A stretch of DNA of 10,208 nucleotides from Prolixibacteraceae bacterium. GTDB lineage: Bacteria; Bacteroidota; Bacteroidia; Bacteroidales; Prolixibacteraceae. Position 1 is the stretch's first letter, and the number at the start of each line of letters is the position of its first letter. The notes under the pieces are model-generated. The model did not search any database. It was not told the DNA's origin and saw nothing but the letters and a program-made list of their open reading frames with translations. The translations under genes were made by a program, and so were the position numbers. This document shows positions 1-7,100 of the stretch, piece after piece. The stretch is from NCBI GenBank assembly GCA_014380255.1, contig JACMKG010000019.1, positions 1 to 10,208 on the forward strand, given 5' to 3'.

Positions 1-1284
1 ATGAACTCGGGAACCGGCTTCATCTAATGCATCAATAGCCTTATCGGGTAAAAACCGGTCAGTAATGTAACGTGAGGTAAGTTTTACACATGCTTCAATA
101 GCTTCAGGTGTATAAATTACATTGTGATGATCCTCATATCGTTGTTTAATATTATTGAGAATCTCAATGGTTTCGTCCATCGATGTTGGTTCAACCATTA
201 CTTTTTGAAACCTTCTCTCCAGAGCACCATCTTTTTCTATTTGCTGACGGTATTCATCTAGCGTAGTGGCACCAATACATTGGATTTCCCCACGTGCCAA
301 CGCAGGTTTCAACATATTGGCAGCATCGAGTGAGCCTGTGGCTCCACCTGCTCCAACTATGGTATGAATTTCATCGATGAAAAGAATGACATTGCTTACT
401 TTTGATAATTCGTTCAATATAGCCTTCATTCTTTCTTCAAACTGTCCGCGATATTTAGTACCGGCAACAATAGAAGCTATATCCAGACTAACCACTCTTT
501 TATCAAATAAAACCCTCGATACTTTCTTTTGAACAATTCTTAATGCCAGACCTTCTGCAATAGCTGATTTACCCACACCAGGTTCACCGATCAGAATAGG
601 GTTGTTTTTCTTTCTTCTCGATAAAATCTGGGCCAGACGTTCAATTTCCCGTTCACGTCCAATGATAGGGTCCAGGTTGTTTTCTTCGGCAGCCTTGGTA
701 ATATCTACACCAAAATTGTCAAGCACAGGGGTTTCCGATTTTGGGTTTGCTGGCTTTTTGGCTGAAGCAGACTGTGAGGAACTTCCTCCCGGTGTTTTAA
801 AGCTATCATCCGTGTCATCATCTTCATCTCCAAATTCTGATTTTGCTTCCGGTTGTTTATAATCTTCCAGTCTTGATTTCAGAATATAGTAGTTTATATG
901 ATAGTCTTCCAAGATACTACTAATCAAACTTTCTTTGTCTTTTAACAATGCAAGCATCAGATGTCCAGTATTTATTGTCGAACTATTAAAAGCTCTTGCT
1001 TCCAGATAGACCAATTTTAAAGCTTTTTCTGCAGATTTCAGTAACTGAACAGATGCTTGGGAATCAATATCTTTACCTGTTCTGAGTTTCTCTTCGACCG
1101 ATAGTTTAATCTCTGCCAGATTGACACCCAGGTTGGTAAGAATTTCAATGGCGATACCTTCCCCATCTCTTAAGATTCCAAGAAAGATATGTTCTAATCC
1201 GATACTTTCGTTGCCCAGCCTAATTGCTTCTTCACGGCTGTACGAAAGAACATCTTTAATTCGTGGCGAAAATTGTGAATCCAT
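1..1284 (-). CDS. clpC: ATP-dependent Clp protease ATP-binding subunit ClpC, N-terminal half (partial)
   Basis: This is an AAA+ unfoldase that feeds substrates to the ClpP peptidase in the cytoplasm. 428 codons are visible from the ATG at 1284; the C-terminal half lies beyond the left edge, since Bacteroidota ClpC is usually around 840 residues. Visible in order: the Clp N-domain double repeat (about 1-145, including [10 protein letters not shown] and [12 protein letters not shown]), an acidic then Ser/Ala/Pro-rich linker (about 146-190), and the first AAA+ module. That module has Walker A GEPGVGKS (233-240), Walker [10 protein letters not shown] (299-307), the ALERRFQ arginine-finger region (354-360) and the [18 protein letters not shown] motif near the edge. 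The M/UVR domain, second ATPase module and ClpP-binding loop would be off-window, so ClpC rather than ClpA/ClpB rests on N-domain similarity and phylum. The start is supported by the N-domain start and an unusual TAAGGAG motif 9 bases upstream. It is divergent from gyrA. Confidence 0.95.
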   Translation of the reverse strand, partial: MDSQFSPRIKDVLSYSREEAIRLGNESIGLEHIFLGILRDGEGIAIEILTNLGVNLAEIKLSVEEKLRTGKDIDSQASVQLLKSAEKALKLVYLEARAFNSSTINTGHLMLALLKDKESLISSILEDYHINYYILKSRLEDYKQPEAKSEFGDEDDDTDDSFKTPGGSSSQSASAKKPANPKSETPVLDNFGVDITKAAEENNLDPIIGREREIERLAQILSRRKKNNPILIGEPGVGKSAIAEGLALRIVQKKVSRVLFDKRVVSLDIASIVAGTKYRGQFEERMKAILNELSKVSNVILFIDEIHTIVGAGGATGSLDAANMLKPALARGEIQCIGATTLDEYRQQIEKDGALERRFQKVMVEPTSMDETIEILNNIKQRYEDHHNVIYTPEAIEACVKLTSRYITDRFLPDKAIDALDEAGSRVH

Positions 1285-1293
1285 ATTTCTTGT

Positions 1294-1300
1294 CTCCTTA
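1294..1300 (-). promoter_or_regulatory. Shine-Dalgarno-like site of clpC
   Basis: On the minus strand the clpC leader carries TAAGGAG, leaving 9 bases before the ATG. It supports the start choice at 1284. It stands out because the leaders of gyrA, the TPR gene, mgsA and the fused E1 gene in this window show no comparable motif, as is usual in Bacteroidota. Confidence 0.6.
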
Positions 1301-1498
1301 TTTAGTTCTGAAATCAAAATAACAAAAAGTATTCCTAAAAGTTGTCATGCATTTTGTATGTAAATGTAATTTAAGATTAAATTTAATCATTAATTAAATA
1401 GTCTCATATATAATTTGCTGATTTTTTGAACATTGCATTGTTAAAATCTTATTCTTTATTTAGTAATGAATTGCCCGGAAAAGGGTAGATTCAAAAAG

Positions 1499-1514
1499 TA
1501 TTTTTGTATTTTTG
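1499..1514 (+). promoter_or_regulatory. Candidate tandem -7 elements of the gyrA promoter
   Basis: Two back-to-back copies of TATTTTTG (1499-1506 and 1507-1514) each match the Bacteroidota primary-sigma -7 consensus TAnnTTTG. They lie about 43-52 bases before the gyrA ATG, which fits a short AT-rich leader. I see no good -33 TTTG at the usual 19-21 base spacing; the nearest TTG (1471-1473) is 25 bases from the first copy. Position and motif are seen directly; promoter activity is inference. Confidence 0.45.
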
Positions 1515-1557
1515 TCAGTCTAATTTTTTAAGAAAAATTTAATTAAAAGAGAAGTAA

Positions 1558-4074
1558 ATGGCTGAAGGCGAAAAAATTATCCAGATAAATATTGAAGAGC
1601 AAATGAAAACAGCTTACATCGACTATTCGATGTCGGTAATTGTTGCCAGAGCACTTCCCGATGTAAGAGACGGGTTAAAGCCTGTACATCGTCGTGTATT
1701 ATTTGGAATGAGTGAATTGGGAACACTTTCAAACAAACCCTATAAGAAGTCTGCGAGGATCGTAGGGGAGGTTCTAGGTAAGTTCCATCCTCACGGTGAT
1801 TCATCCGTATATTTTACAATGGTGCGTATGGCCCAGGATTGGTCATTGCGTTATCCGCTCGTTGACGGGCAAGGTAACTTTGGCTCAGTTGATGGAGATA
1901 GTCCGGCTGCAATGCGTTATACAGAAGCGCGTTTATCAAAAATAGCAGAGGAAACGTTGGCTGACCTGGAAAAGAACACGGTTGATTTTCAACCTAACTT
2001 TGATGAATCGTTAAAGGAACCTACCGTATTACCAACCCGTATTCCACAGCTTTTAGTGAATGGAGCATCCGGTATTGCAGTAGGAATGGCCACCAACATG
2101 CCTCCTCATAATTTATCAGATACCATTGATGCAATTATAGCCTACGTTAACAATCCTGAGATTGACATACAGGATTTGATTAAGATAATTAAAGCACCTG
2201 ATTTTCCCACCGGAGGTATTATTTATGGTTACCGTGGCGTTCAGGAAGCCTTTGAAACAGGTAGAGGCCGAATTGTTCTCAGAGGAAAAGCTCATATTGA
2301 AGTAACACCCAATGGTCGTGAGAAGATTGTTGTTACTGAGATTCCTTATATGGTGAATAAAGCAGAACTTATAATGAAGACTGCTGAACTTATCAATGAA
2401 AAGAAAATCGAAGGAATTTCCAATGCCAATGATGAGTCGGACCGCGATGGGATGCGTATTGTTTTTGATATCAAAAGAGACGAGATTTCCAACGTTGTCC
2501 TGAACAAGCTTTACAAGTACACTCAGCTGCAGAACAGCTTCAATGTAAACAACATTGCGTTGGTGAACGGCCGGCCGAAGATGCTTAATTTGAAAGATCT
2601 GGTTCATTACTTTGTGGAGCATAGGCATGATGTTGTGATCAGAAGAACACAATTCGAACTAGAGCAAGCTGAGAAACGTGCTCATATTCTGGAAGGTTTA
2701 ATCATTGCAAGTGATAATATAGAAGAAGTAATTGCTATTATTCGTGCTGCCAAGAACCCGGATGAAGCACGATTGCAATTAATGGAAAGGTTTAGTTTAT
2801 CTGAAATTCAGTCAAGGGCTATTGTCGAGATGCGTCTTCGTCAATTAACGGGTCTGGAGCAGGATAAATTACACCAGGAATACAAGGATATTTTAGCTCA
2901 GATTGATTATTTGAAAAGTGTCTTGGCAGATATTAATCTCCGGATGGAAATCATCAAGAATGAGTTGCTTGAGATCAAGGATAAATACGGAGATGCACGT
3001 AAAACTGAGATTGTACCTGATGCAGAAGAATTTAATCCTGAGGATTTCTATGCTGATGATGAAATGGTTATTACTATTTCTCATTTAGGATATATGAAGA
3101 GGACTCCGCTATCTGATTTTAAAACACAAGGAAGGGGAGGAGTCGGATCTAAAGGAAGTAATACCAGGGATTCAGATTTCCTGGAGCACATGTTCAATGC
3201 ATCGATGCATAATACTCTTCTTTTATTCTCCGAGAAAGGAAAGTGTTTCTGGATGAAAGTATATGACATTCCGGAAGGCACAAAAACCTCAAAAGGCCGT
3301 GCGATACAAAATGTGATAAATATCGAACAGGATGATAAGATTCTTGCCTATATCAATGTAAAAAATCTTACTGATCCTGAATATATTAACAACAATTTCA
3401 TAATTTTATGTACGAAACAGGGAACTGTGAAAAAGACTTCCCTGGAAGCATATTCACGTCCACGTCAAAATGGAGTAAATGCCATTACTATCAAGGAAGA
3501 TGATAAGCTATTGGAAGCAAGGATGACCAACGGAAACCATCATATCATGATGGCTGTACGCTCTGGAAAAGCAGTTCGTTTTATCGATAGTGATGTCAGA
3601 CCAATTGGAAGAACAGCATCTGGAGTACGAGGAATAAGGTTAGGTCATGACAGCGATGAAGTTGTTGGCATGATTTGTGTCGAGAACGAAATAGAAGATG
3701 TTCTGGTTGTTTCAGAAAACGGATATGGTAAACGTTCAAAGATCGAAGATTACAGGTTGACCAATAGAGGAGGAAAAGGTGTAAAGACTATCAATATTAC
3801 TGAAAAGACTGGTCCACTTATTTCAATTAAGAGTGTAGATGAAAGTAATGATTTGATGATTATTACACAATCAGGATTAACCATCAGGACATCAGTTTCA
3901 GATATGCGTATTATTGGTCGAGCTGCTCAGGGCGTTCGATTAATCAATTTGAAAGAAGGGGATAAGATTGCTTCAGTTGCTATAGTTCCAGCCTCAGAAG
4001 ATCCGGATGAAGTCCGTGATTCATTGGATGTGACTACAGATGAGCAAACAGAGACTCTGGAATCGGATGAATAG
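1558..4074 (+). CDS. gyrA: DNA gyrase subunit A
   Basis: GyrA, with GyrB, forms the A2B2 type II topoisomerase that introduces negative supercoils using ATP. At 838 residues it is full length. The winged-helix breakage-reunion domain carries [11 protein letters not shown] (41-51), the quinolone-determining segment [10 protein letters not shown] (77-86) and the catalytic R120-Y121 in [11 protein letters not shown]121 corresponds to E. coli Tyr122. A coiled-coil tower follows (about 360-490). The C-terminal beta-pinwheel (about 500-810) has repeated GxxxR-type blades and a modified GyrA box, [10 protein letters not shown] (524-533), which separates it from ParC. The tail (about 810-838) is acidic. 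Phe86 sits where E. coli has Asp87. The ATG at 1558 begins the expected GyrA N-terminus ([22 protein letters not shown]). It is probably co-transcribed with the TPR gene 47 bases downstream, since no terminator lies between them. Confidence 0.99.
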   Translation: MAEGEKIIQINIEEQMKTAYIDYSMSVIVARALPDVRDGLKPVHRRVLFGMSELGTLSNKPYKKSARIVGEVLGKFHPHGDSSVYFTMVRMAQDWSLRYPLVDGQGNFGSVDGDSPAAMRYTEARLSKIAEETLADLEKNTVDFQPNFDESLKEPTVLPTRIPQLLVNGASGIAVGMATNMPPHNLSDTIDAIIAYVNNPEIDIQDLIKIIKAPDFPTGGIIYGYRGVQEAFETGRGRIVLRGKAHIEVTPNGREKIVVTEIPYMVNKAELIMKTAELINEKKIEGISNANDESDRDGMRIVFDIKRDEISNVVLNKLYKYTQLQNSFNVNNIALVNGRPKMLNLKDLVHYFVEHRHDVVIRRTQFELEQAEKRAHILEGLIIASDNIEEVIAIIRAAKNPDEARLQLMERFSLSEIQSRAIVEMRLRQLTGLEQDKLHQEYKDILAQIDYLKSVLADINLRMEIIKNELLEIKDKYGDARKTEIVPDAEEFNPEDFYADDEMVITISHLGYMKRTPLSDFKTQGRGGVGSKGSNTRDSDFLEHMFNASMHNTLLLFSEKGKCFWMKVYDIPEGTKTSKGRAIQNVINIEQDDKILAYINVKNLTDPEYINNNFIILCTKQGTVKKTSLEAYSRPRQNGVNAITIKEDDKLLEARMTNGNHHIMMAVRSGKAVRFIDSDVRPIGRTASGVRGIRLGHDSDEVVGMICVENEIEDVLVVSENGYGKRSKIEDYRLTNRGGKGVKTINITEKTGPLISIKSVDESNDLMIITQSGLTIRTSVSDMRIIGRAAQGVRLINLKEGDKIASVAIVPASEDPDEVRDSLDVTTDEQTETLESDE

Positions 4075-4121
4075 ATAATTTAATAGTAAAGTTTATATAA
4101 AATACTAAATTATTTCGAACA

Positions 4122-5303
4122 ATGAAGAGAACTACAATTCTATTAGTTTTACTTTTTGCCATTTCGGGCGCATTTGCTCAGAAAGGTAAAGTAACCAGTG
4201 CAAAAAGTTATAAAGAAGCCGGAAACCTGGAGAAGGCTGTTGCTACTATTGAAGAAGCAATAGATCCAAGTAATCCTAAGGCTGAAAGTTCTATTAACTG
4301 GCCGGGGACCTGGGAAGCACGCGGTGAAATTTATCAAGCGGTATTCAAATCAAAAGATGAAAATCACAAAAAATTAAGCAACGATCCACTAACTGTTGCC
4401 TTTGATTCTTATATGAAGGCAATTGAGCTTGATGCAAAGAACAAATCATCTAAAGGTGTTAAAATTAAATTGACACTTTTAATCTCTGATCTGCAAAACC
4501 AGGCTGTAGCCGCGTTCAATGAAGAAAACTACGAAAAAGCCCTTAAATCATTTGAACAGATTTTGGCTATTGAGGAAACACCTGCATTCAAAGCAGATGA
4601 TCCTGCCTCTATTGATACTGTCATTATTTTTAATGCTGGACTAGCAGCCTATAATGCACAGAACTACGACAAAGCAATTCAATATTACAAAGAAGCAGCA
4701 AAATATAAATACAGCGGTGCTCGCACAATTCAGCTTATATCTTCAACTTATATGCAGAAGAAAGATACTGTAGGAGCATTGAATTCTTTGGAAGAAGGCT
4801 TAAAACAATATCCAGGCAATGTTACTATTCTTACAGAAATCATTAACATTTATTTGAATGCCAATAAGGTTGATGAAGCGTTGAAATATCTGAACATGGC
4901 AATTTCACAGGATCCACAAAATCCAACGTATTATTTTGCCAAAGGAACACTGTTTGATAAACTTCAAAAACCTGATGAAGCTACCGAAAGTTATCTGAAA
5001 GCAATTGAATTGAAAGAAGACTACTTTGATGCGTATTATAACCTTGGGGCTTTGTATTACAACAAAGGTGTAAAACAAATAGATGTTGCAAATGCCGTTC
5101 CAAGCAATCAGCCTGATAAATACGAAGTAGAAAAAAATAAGGCTGATGTGGAATTCAACAAAGCAATTCCTTACATGGAAAAAGCTCATGCTATCAATCC
5201 AACGGATAAGTTTACGATGGAATCATTGAAGACTTTATACTACAGATTGAAGATGTTGGATAAGCATGCTGAGATTGTTGAGAAAATGAAGAATGTACAA
5301 TAA
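4122..5303 (+). CDS. Exported tetratricopeptide-repeat protein
   Basis: This 393-residue protein begins with a clear Sec signal peptide: KR, a hydrophobic core (about 5-16), then a signal peptidase I site after AFA (19), with Q20 as the likely mature N-terminus. There is no lipobox cysteine, so it is probably periplasmic rather than a lipoprotein. The rest is almost entirely helical TPR units, at roughly 24-48, 64-104, 125-150, 166-196, 201-231, 235-265, 268-299 and 302-361; the last is split by an insert around 318-335. Helix pairs end in typical forms such as NYEKALKSFEQIL, NYDKAIQYYKEA and PDEATESYLKAIEL. TPR arrays are protein-interaction scaffolds; no catalytic motif is visible and the partner is unknown. 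It sits 47 bases after gyrA with no terminator between and is followed directly by a strong hairpin terminator, so it is likely the second gene of a gyrA operon. Confidence 0.9.
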   Translation: MKRTTILLVLLFAISGAFAQKGKVTSAKSYKEAGNLEKAVATIEEAIDPSNPKAESSINWPGTWEARGEIYQAVFKSKDENHKKLSNDPLTVAFDSYMKAIELDAKNKSSKGVKIKLTLLISDLQNQAVAAFNEENYEKALKSFEQILAIEETPAFKADDPASIDTVIIFNAGLAAYNAQNYDKAIQYYKEAAKYKYSGARTIQLISSTYMQKKDTVGALNSLEEGLKQYPGNVTILTEIINIYLNANKVDEALKYLNMAISQDPQNPTYYFAKGTLFDKLQKPDEATESYLKAIELKEDYFDAYYNLGALYYNKGVKQIDVANAVPSNQPDKYEVEKNKADVEFNKAIPYMEKAHAINPTDKFTMESLKTLYYRLKMLDKHAEIVEKMKNVQ

Positions 5304-5314
5304 ATAAGAATATT

Positions 5315-5345
5315 TAATAAGGAGCTTTTGCTCCTTATTATTTTC
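5315..5345 (+). terminator. Intrinsic terminator of the gyrA-TPR unit
   Basis: A perfect 11-bp stem (5315-5325 pairing with 5330-5340, TAATAAGGAGC with its complement) closes a TTTT loop and is followed by TTTT. It begins 11 bases after the TPR stop codon. Its position and perfect pairing make it a convincing rho-independent terminator for rightward transcription. The AT-rich base of the stem gives a short A run on the other strand, so some leftward activity is possible. Confidence 0.85.
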
Positions 5346-5535
5346 TGTATATAAAATACATAATATTAATTCTAGGACGTGTGTATTAAAAATGTATAGG
5401 CTAAATATTGATCATAAATAAGCCAAAATCCTTGCCATATTTACTTAGAGGTTACGTGCTGCCAACGAATATGGGATTTATACTTCCTGACAATATCCAA
5501 CTAAAATTAGCTTGATACATTGTTTTCAATCTAAT

Positions 5536-5777
5536 ATGAACGAGAAAGCAATAGTTAGAGATTCTGATCCTTTAATTTTTTTAACACAGCAGGATCTTTG
5601 CAGAACTATTCTAAAGTATCTAGAATCAATTAATCCTTAAAATTCAGTTGATACTTTCAAATCAAATAATGTGTTTAATTTTGGTTCTCCAGCATACCTT
5701 TCTATAAAGAAGGTTTAAGAGGTTTGGAGAATGAAATTGTGAGTGTAGTATATCCAAATAATAAACTAAGATTGTAA
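5536..5777 (+). pseudogene. Possible decayed gene remnant, product unknown
   Basis: From the ATG at 5536 a 34-codon frame (MNEKAIVRDSDPLIFLTQ...) reaches a TAA at 5638-5640. The same frame continues for 25 sense codons (…FNFGSPAYLSIKKV) to a second stop at 5716-5718. Near 5700 a frame offset by one base reads FYKEGLRGLENEIVSVVY… to a TAA at 5775-5777. One missing T around 5700 plus one nonsense change would join these into a single chain of about 80 residues. The composition looks protein-like in the joined frame, but the pieces are short, I recognise no family, and chance open frames are common in DNA this rich in A and T. Treat it as a hypothesis. Confidence 0.22.
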
Positions 5778-5783
5778 TTACTG

Positions 5784-5825
5784 AACAGAACACACATGTT
5801 ACATATGTAATTTGCGTGTTCTATT
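5784..5825. repeat. 42-base imperfect palindrome
   Basis: A perfect central 12-base palindrome TTACATATGTAA (5799-5810) is flanked by matching outer arms AGAACAC (5787-5793) and GTGTTCT (5816-5822). Two further A-T pairs lie outside a single mismatch (5784-5785 with 5824-5825). Inside the arms only an A-C mismatch, a T-T mismatch and a G-T wobble break the pairing. It has no loop and no T tract, so it fits a protein-binding site or a cruciform/long hairpin better than a standard terminator. No function is assigned. Confidence 0.6.
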
Positions 5826-5883
5826 AGTAATACAAGTCATTAATTGTCAACAGCTTAAATGTGTTTACATTTGTAACTCACAA

Positions 5884-5898
5884 AAAGGAAACACCTTT
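5884..5898 (-). terminator. Weak candidate terminator downstream of mgsA
   Basis: Read on the minus strand, AAAGG-TGTTT-CCTTT forms a 5-bp stem with a 5-base loop, and the T run continues as CCTTTTTG. It lies 25 bases after the mgsA stop, the right place for ending that transcript. The short, partly AT stem makes it weak alone, but the larger paired elements just upstream (5897-5959) may help. Confidence 0.35.
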
Positions 5899-5922
5899 AT
5901 AGCAGCGGTTAAAAGACAAGCC

Positions 5923-6405
5923 TTAGAGAGAAACATCTCTCTTGATATAACTGCTATAATCTTTTAAAATAGGTTCATATTGCTGGTTAAACAATTTTGA
6001 AGAGATTAAAAAGTCAGCTGTCGATCGATTTGTAGCCGTTGGAATATTGTATAAAGTTGAAATTCTAAGCAGCGCTTTCACATCCACATCATGTGGCTGT
6101 GGCTGCATTGGATCCCAGAAGAAAATAAGCATATCAACTTTTCCTTCACAAATCAAGGCACCAAGCTGCTGGTCACCACCCAGCGGTCCTGATTTTAGCC
6201 GTACAATTTCAGGTGGAATAACATCGTTTTCCTGGCATTTTTCAATCAATACACTATTTACCAGCATTCCTGTAGTCCCGGTGCATATAATGCGATGCGG
6301 GCATAATTCTTCCCAATTCCATGCAACCCACTCCATCATATCTTTCTTGCGGTTATCATGAGCTACAATTGCAATGATCTTTTTCTTTTTCATTCTATTA
6401 TTCAT
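5923..6405 (-). CDS. mgsA: Methylglyoxal synthase
   Basis: MgsA converts dihydroxyacetone phosphate to methylglyoxal and phosphate in the cytoplasm, a bypass of lower glycolysis that relieves sugar-phosphate build-up; the E. coli enzyme is inhibited by phosphate. The 160-residue product is near the usual 150 or so and has every family landmark: IAIVAHDNRKKDM with H16-D17 (E. coli H19-D20), the phosphate-binding CTGTTG (41-46), SGPLGGDQQLGALI with catalytic D78 (E. coli D71), DMLIFFWDP (91-99, D98), PHDVDVKALLR with H105 and D108 (E. coli H98, D101), and IPTATNRSTADFL (121-133). The start at 6405 is the first ATG; a second ATG at codon 5 (MKKKKIIAIVAHD) is equally plausible because no ribosome-binding motif separates them. 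It appears monocistronic: its own -7 element lies upstream and a terminator isolates it from the flavodoxin operon. Confidence 0.97.
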   Translation of the reverse strand: MNNRMKKKKIIAIVAHDNRKKDMMEWVAWNWEELCPHRIICTGTTGMLVNSVLIEKCQENDVIPPEIVRLKSGPLGGDQQLGALICEGKVDMLIFFWDPMQPQPHDVDVKALLRISTLYNIPTATNRSTADFLISSKLFNQQYEPILKDYSSYIKRDVSL

Positions 6406-6473
6406 ATATCTTATATATTACGTATCAGTAGGAATTAACTCTTCTGAAATAGTTTTTCTACCTTAAGTTTTTA

Positions 6474-6481
6474 CAAAGATA
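6474..6481 (-). promoter_or_regulatory. Candidate -7 element of the mgsA promoter
   Basis: The minus strand reads TATCTTTG here, an exact match to the Bacteroidota -7 consensus TAnnTTTG, 68 bases before the mgsA ATG. No clear -33 TTTG is visible at standard spacing. It falls between the terminator of the upstream operon (6528-6553) and mgsA, where a separate mgsA promoter would be expected. Confidence 0.42.
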
Positions 6482-6520
6482 TTCTTTTAACTCTTAACGG
6501 ATAATATTCTGCCATCCTAC

Positions 6521-6555
6521 AATAAAAAAGGGCATGGAAATTACCATGCCCTTAA
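6521..6555 (-). terminator. Intrinsic terminator of the E2-E1-flavodoxin operon
   Basis: On the minus strand a perfect 10-bp GC-rich stem (AAGGGCATGG with CCATGCCCTT; plus-strand arms 6528-6537 and 6544-6553) closes a 6-base loop and runs into a T6 tract (CCCTTTTTTATT). It starts 21 bases after the flavodoxin stop codon. This is a textbook rho-independent terminator and separates the operon from mgsA. Confidence 0.9.
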
Positions 6556-6574
6556 CTTACCACACCTGTTATAC

Positions 6575-7087
6575 TTATTTACTTAACTTACTTTTCAAAT
6601 CAGCCACCCATTTGGATATTCTATCTTTTGACAATCTTGGCTGAGTTTCCTGATCAAGGAGTAAGCCTATAAACCTGCCATCTTTTTCAGCTCTGGAAGA
6701 TTCATATGTATATCCTTCTATTTCAGTATCTCCGATTAGCTTCGCTCCTCTTTCCTTTACCAGATTAGCCATAATACCTACAGCATCCCCGAAGTTCTCA
6801 GGATATTCTACTTGATTTCCCAATCCAAAGATTGCAACTGTTTTCTTCTTGAGATCCAATTCTTCCAAAGCTGGAACAAATTCATCCCAATAATTTGGTA
6901 ATTCACCATCAAACCACGTTGGTACACCCAGTATCAGATTATCAAATGAAAGAAACTGTTCTTCGGTTATTTCTTCAGCATTTACTGCTACAATATTAAA
7001 ATCTTCACCAAATTCCTGAATGATCTTTTCAGCAGCCTTTGATGTTTTCTTTGAATTAAAACTATAAAAAATTCCTGTTTTAGCCAT
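6575..7087 (-). CDS. fldA: Long-chain flavodoxin
   Basis: Flavodoxins are small FMN-binding single/two-electron carriers that can replace ferredoxin. The protein is 170 residues from the ATG at 7087; a TTG three codons upstream (7096) is possible, but the ATG gives the canonical MAKTGIFYSFNS start. Visible features: first strand and phosphate loop (YSFNSKKTSKAAEKI), the W-containing FMN loop GVPTWFDGELPNYWDEF, the Y-containing loop GLGNQVEYPENFGDAVG (equivalent of the Anabaena Tyr94 region), and the long-chain insert plus C-terminal motif GYTYESSRAEKDGRFIGLLLDQE. The phosphate loop departs from the usual T/S-x-T-G-N/K-T pattern, although a Thr is kept. The ATG follows the E1 stop by 13 bases and the gene ends at a strong terminator, so it is the last gene of the 2-oxo acid dehydrogenase operon. 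Function as flavodoxin is secure; its partner enzyme is unknown. Confidence 0.93.
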   Translation of the reverse strand: MAKTGIFYSFNSKKTSKAAEKIIQEFGEDFNIVAVNAEEITEEQFLSFDNLILGVPTWFDGELPNYWDEFVPALEELDLKKKTVAIFGLGNQVEYPENFGDAVGIMANLVKERGAKLIGDTEIEGYTYESSRAEKDGRFIGLLLDQETQPRLSKDRISKWVADLKSKLSK

Positions 7088-7100
7088 GGTTGTCAATTTA

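Larger units (their letters stand above)
5346..5922. other. Gene-poor spacer between two convergent genes
   Basis: About 580 bases lie between the TPR terminator and the end of mgsA. No intact gene with a recognisable product is visible on either strand. The first half (5346-5535) shows only an AT-rich stretch with a 14-codon frame (5470-5514). The middle holds a possible decayed reading frame (5536-5777). The last part holds a long imperfect palindrome (5784-5825), a second similar site (5865-5876) and hairpins next to the mgsA stop. The spacer could be a site of past insertion and decay, but no transposase, target duplication or integrase site is visible. Confidence 0.7.

Noticed and set aside
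602..1363. Two plus-strand open frames of 86 and 80 codons (602-862 and 1121-1363)
   Set aside because: Both are antisense to conserved ClpC coding sequence, and their Ser-rich translations reflect the clpC codons.
1330..1420. Heat-shock operator (CIRCE or CtsR-type) upstream of clpC
   Set aside because: No TTAGCACTC-N9-GAGTGCTAA or direct heptad repeat is present; the AT-rich TTAATCATTAATTAA stretch is low complexity.
2116..2652. 178-codon open frame on the minus strand
   Set aside because: It lies wholly inside gyrA in antisense; its translation shows no domain and the gyrA frame is fully conserved there.
5447..5480. Sequence around GGTTACGTGCTGCCAACG resembling part of an integron attC site
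   Set aside because: I could not find paired R/L boxes or the matching second arm, and no integrase or cassette gene is visible.
7094..7096. TTG start for the flavodoxin
   Set aside because: The ATG at 7087 gives the standard flavodoxin N-terminus and leaves a normal 13-base gap after E1; the three extra residues add nothing recognisable.
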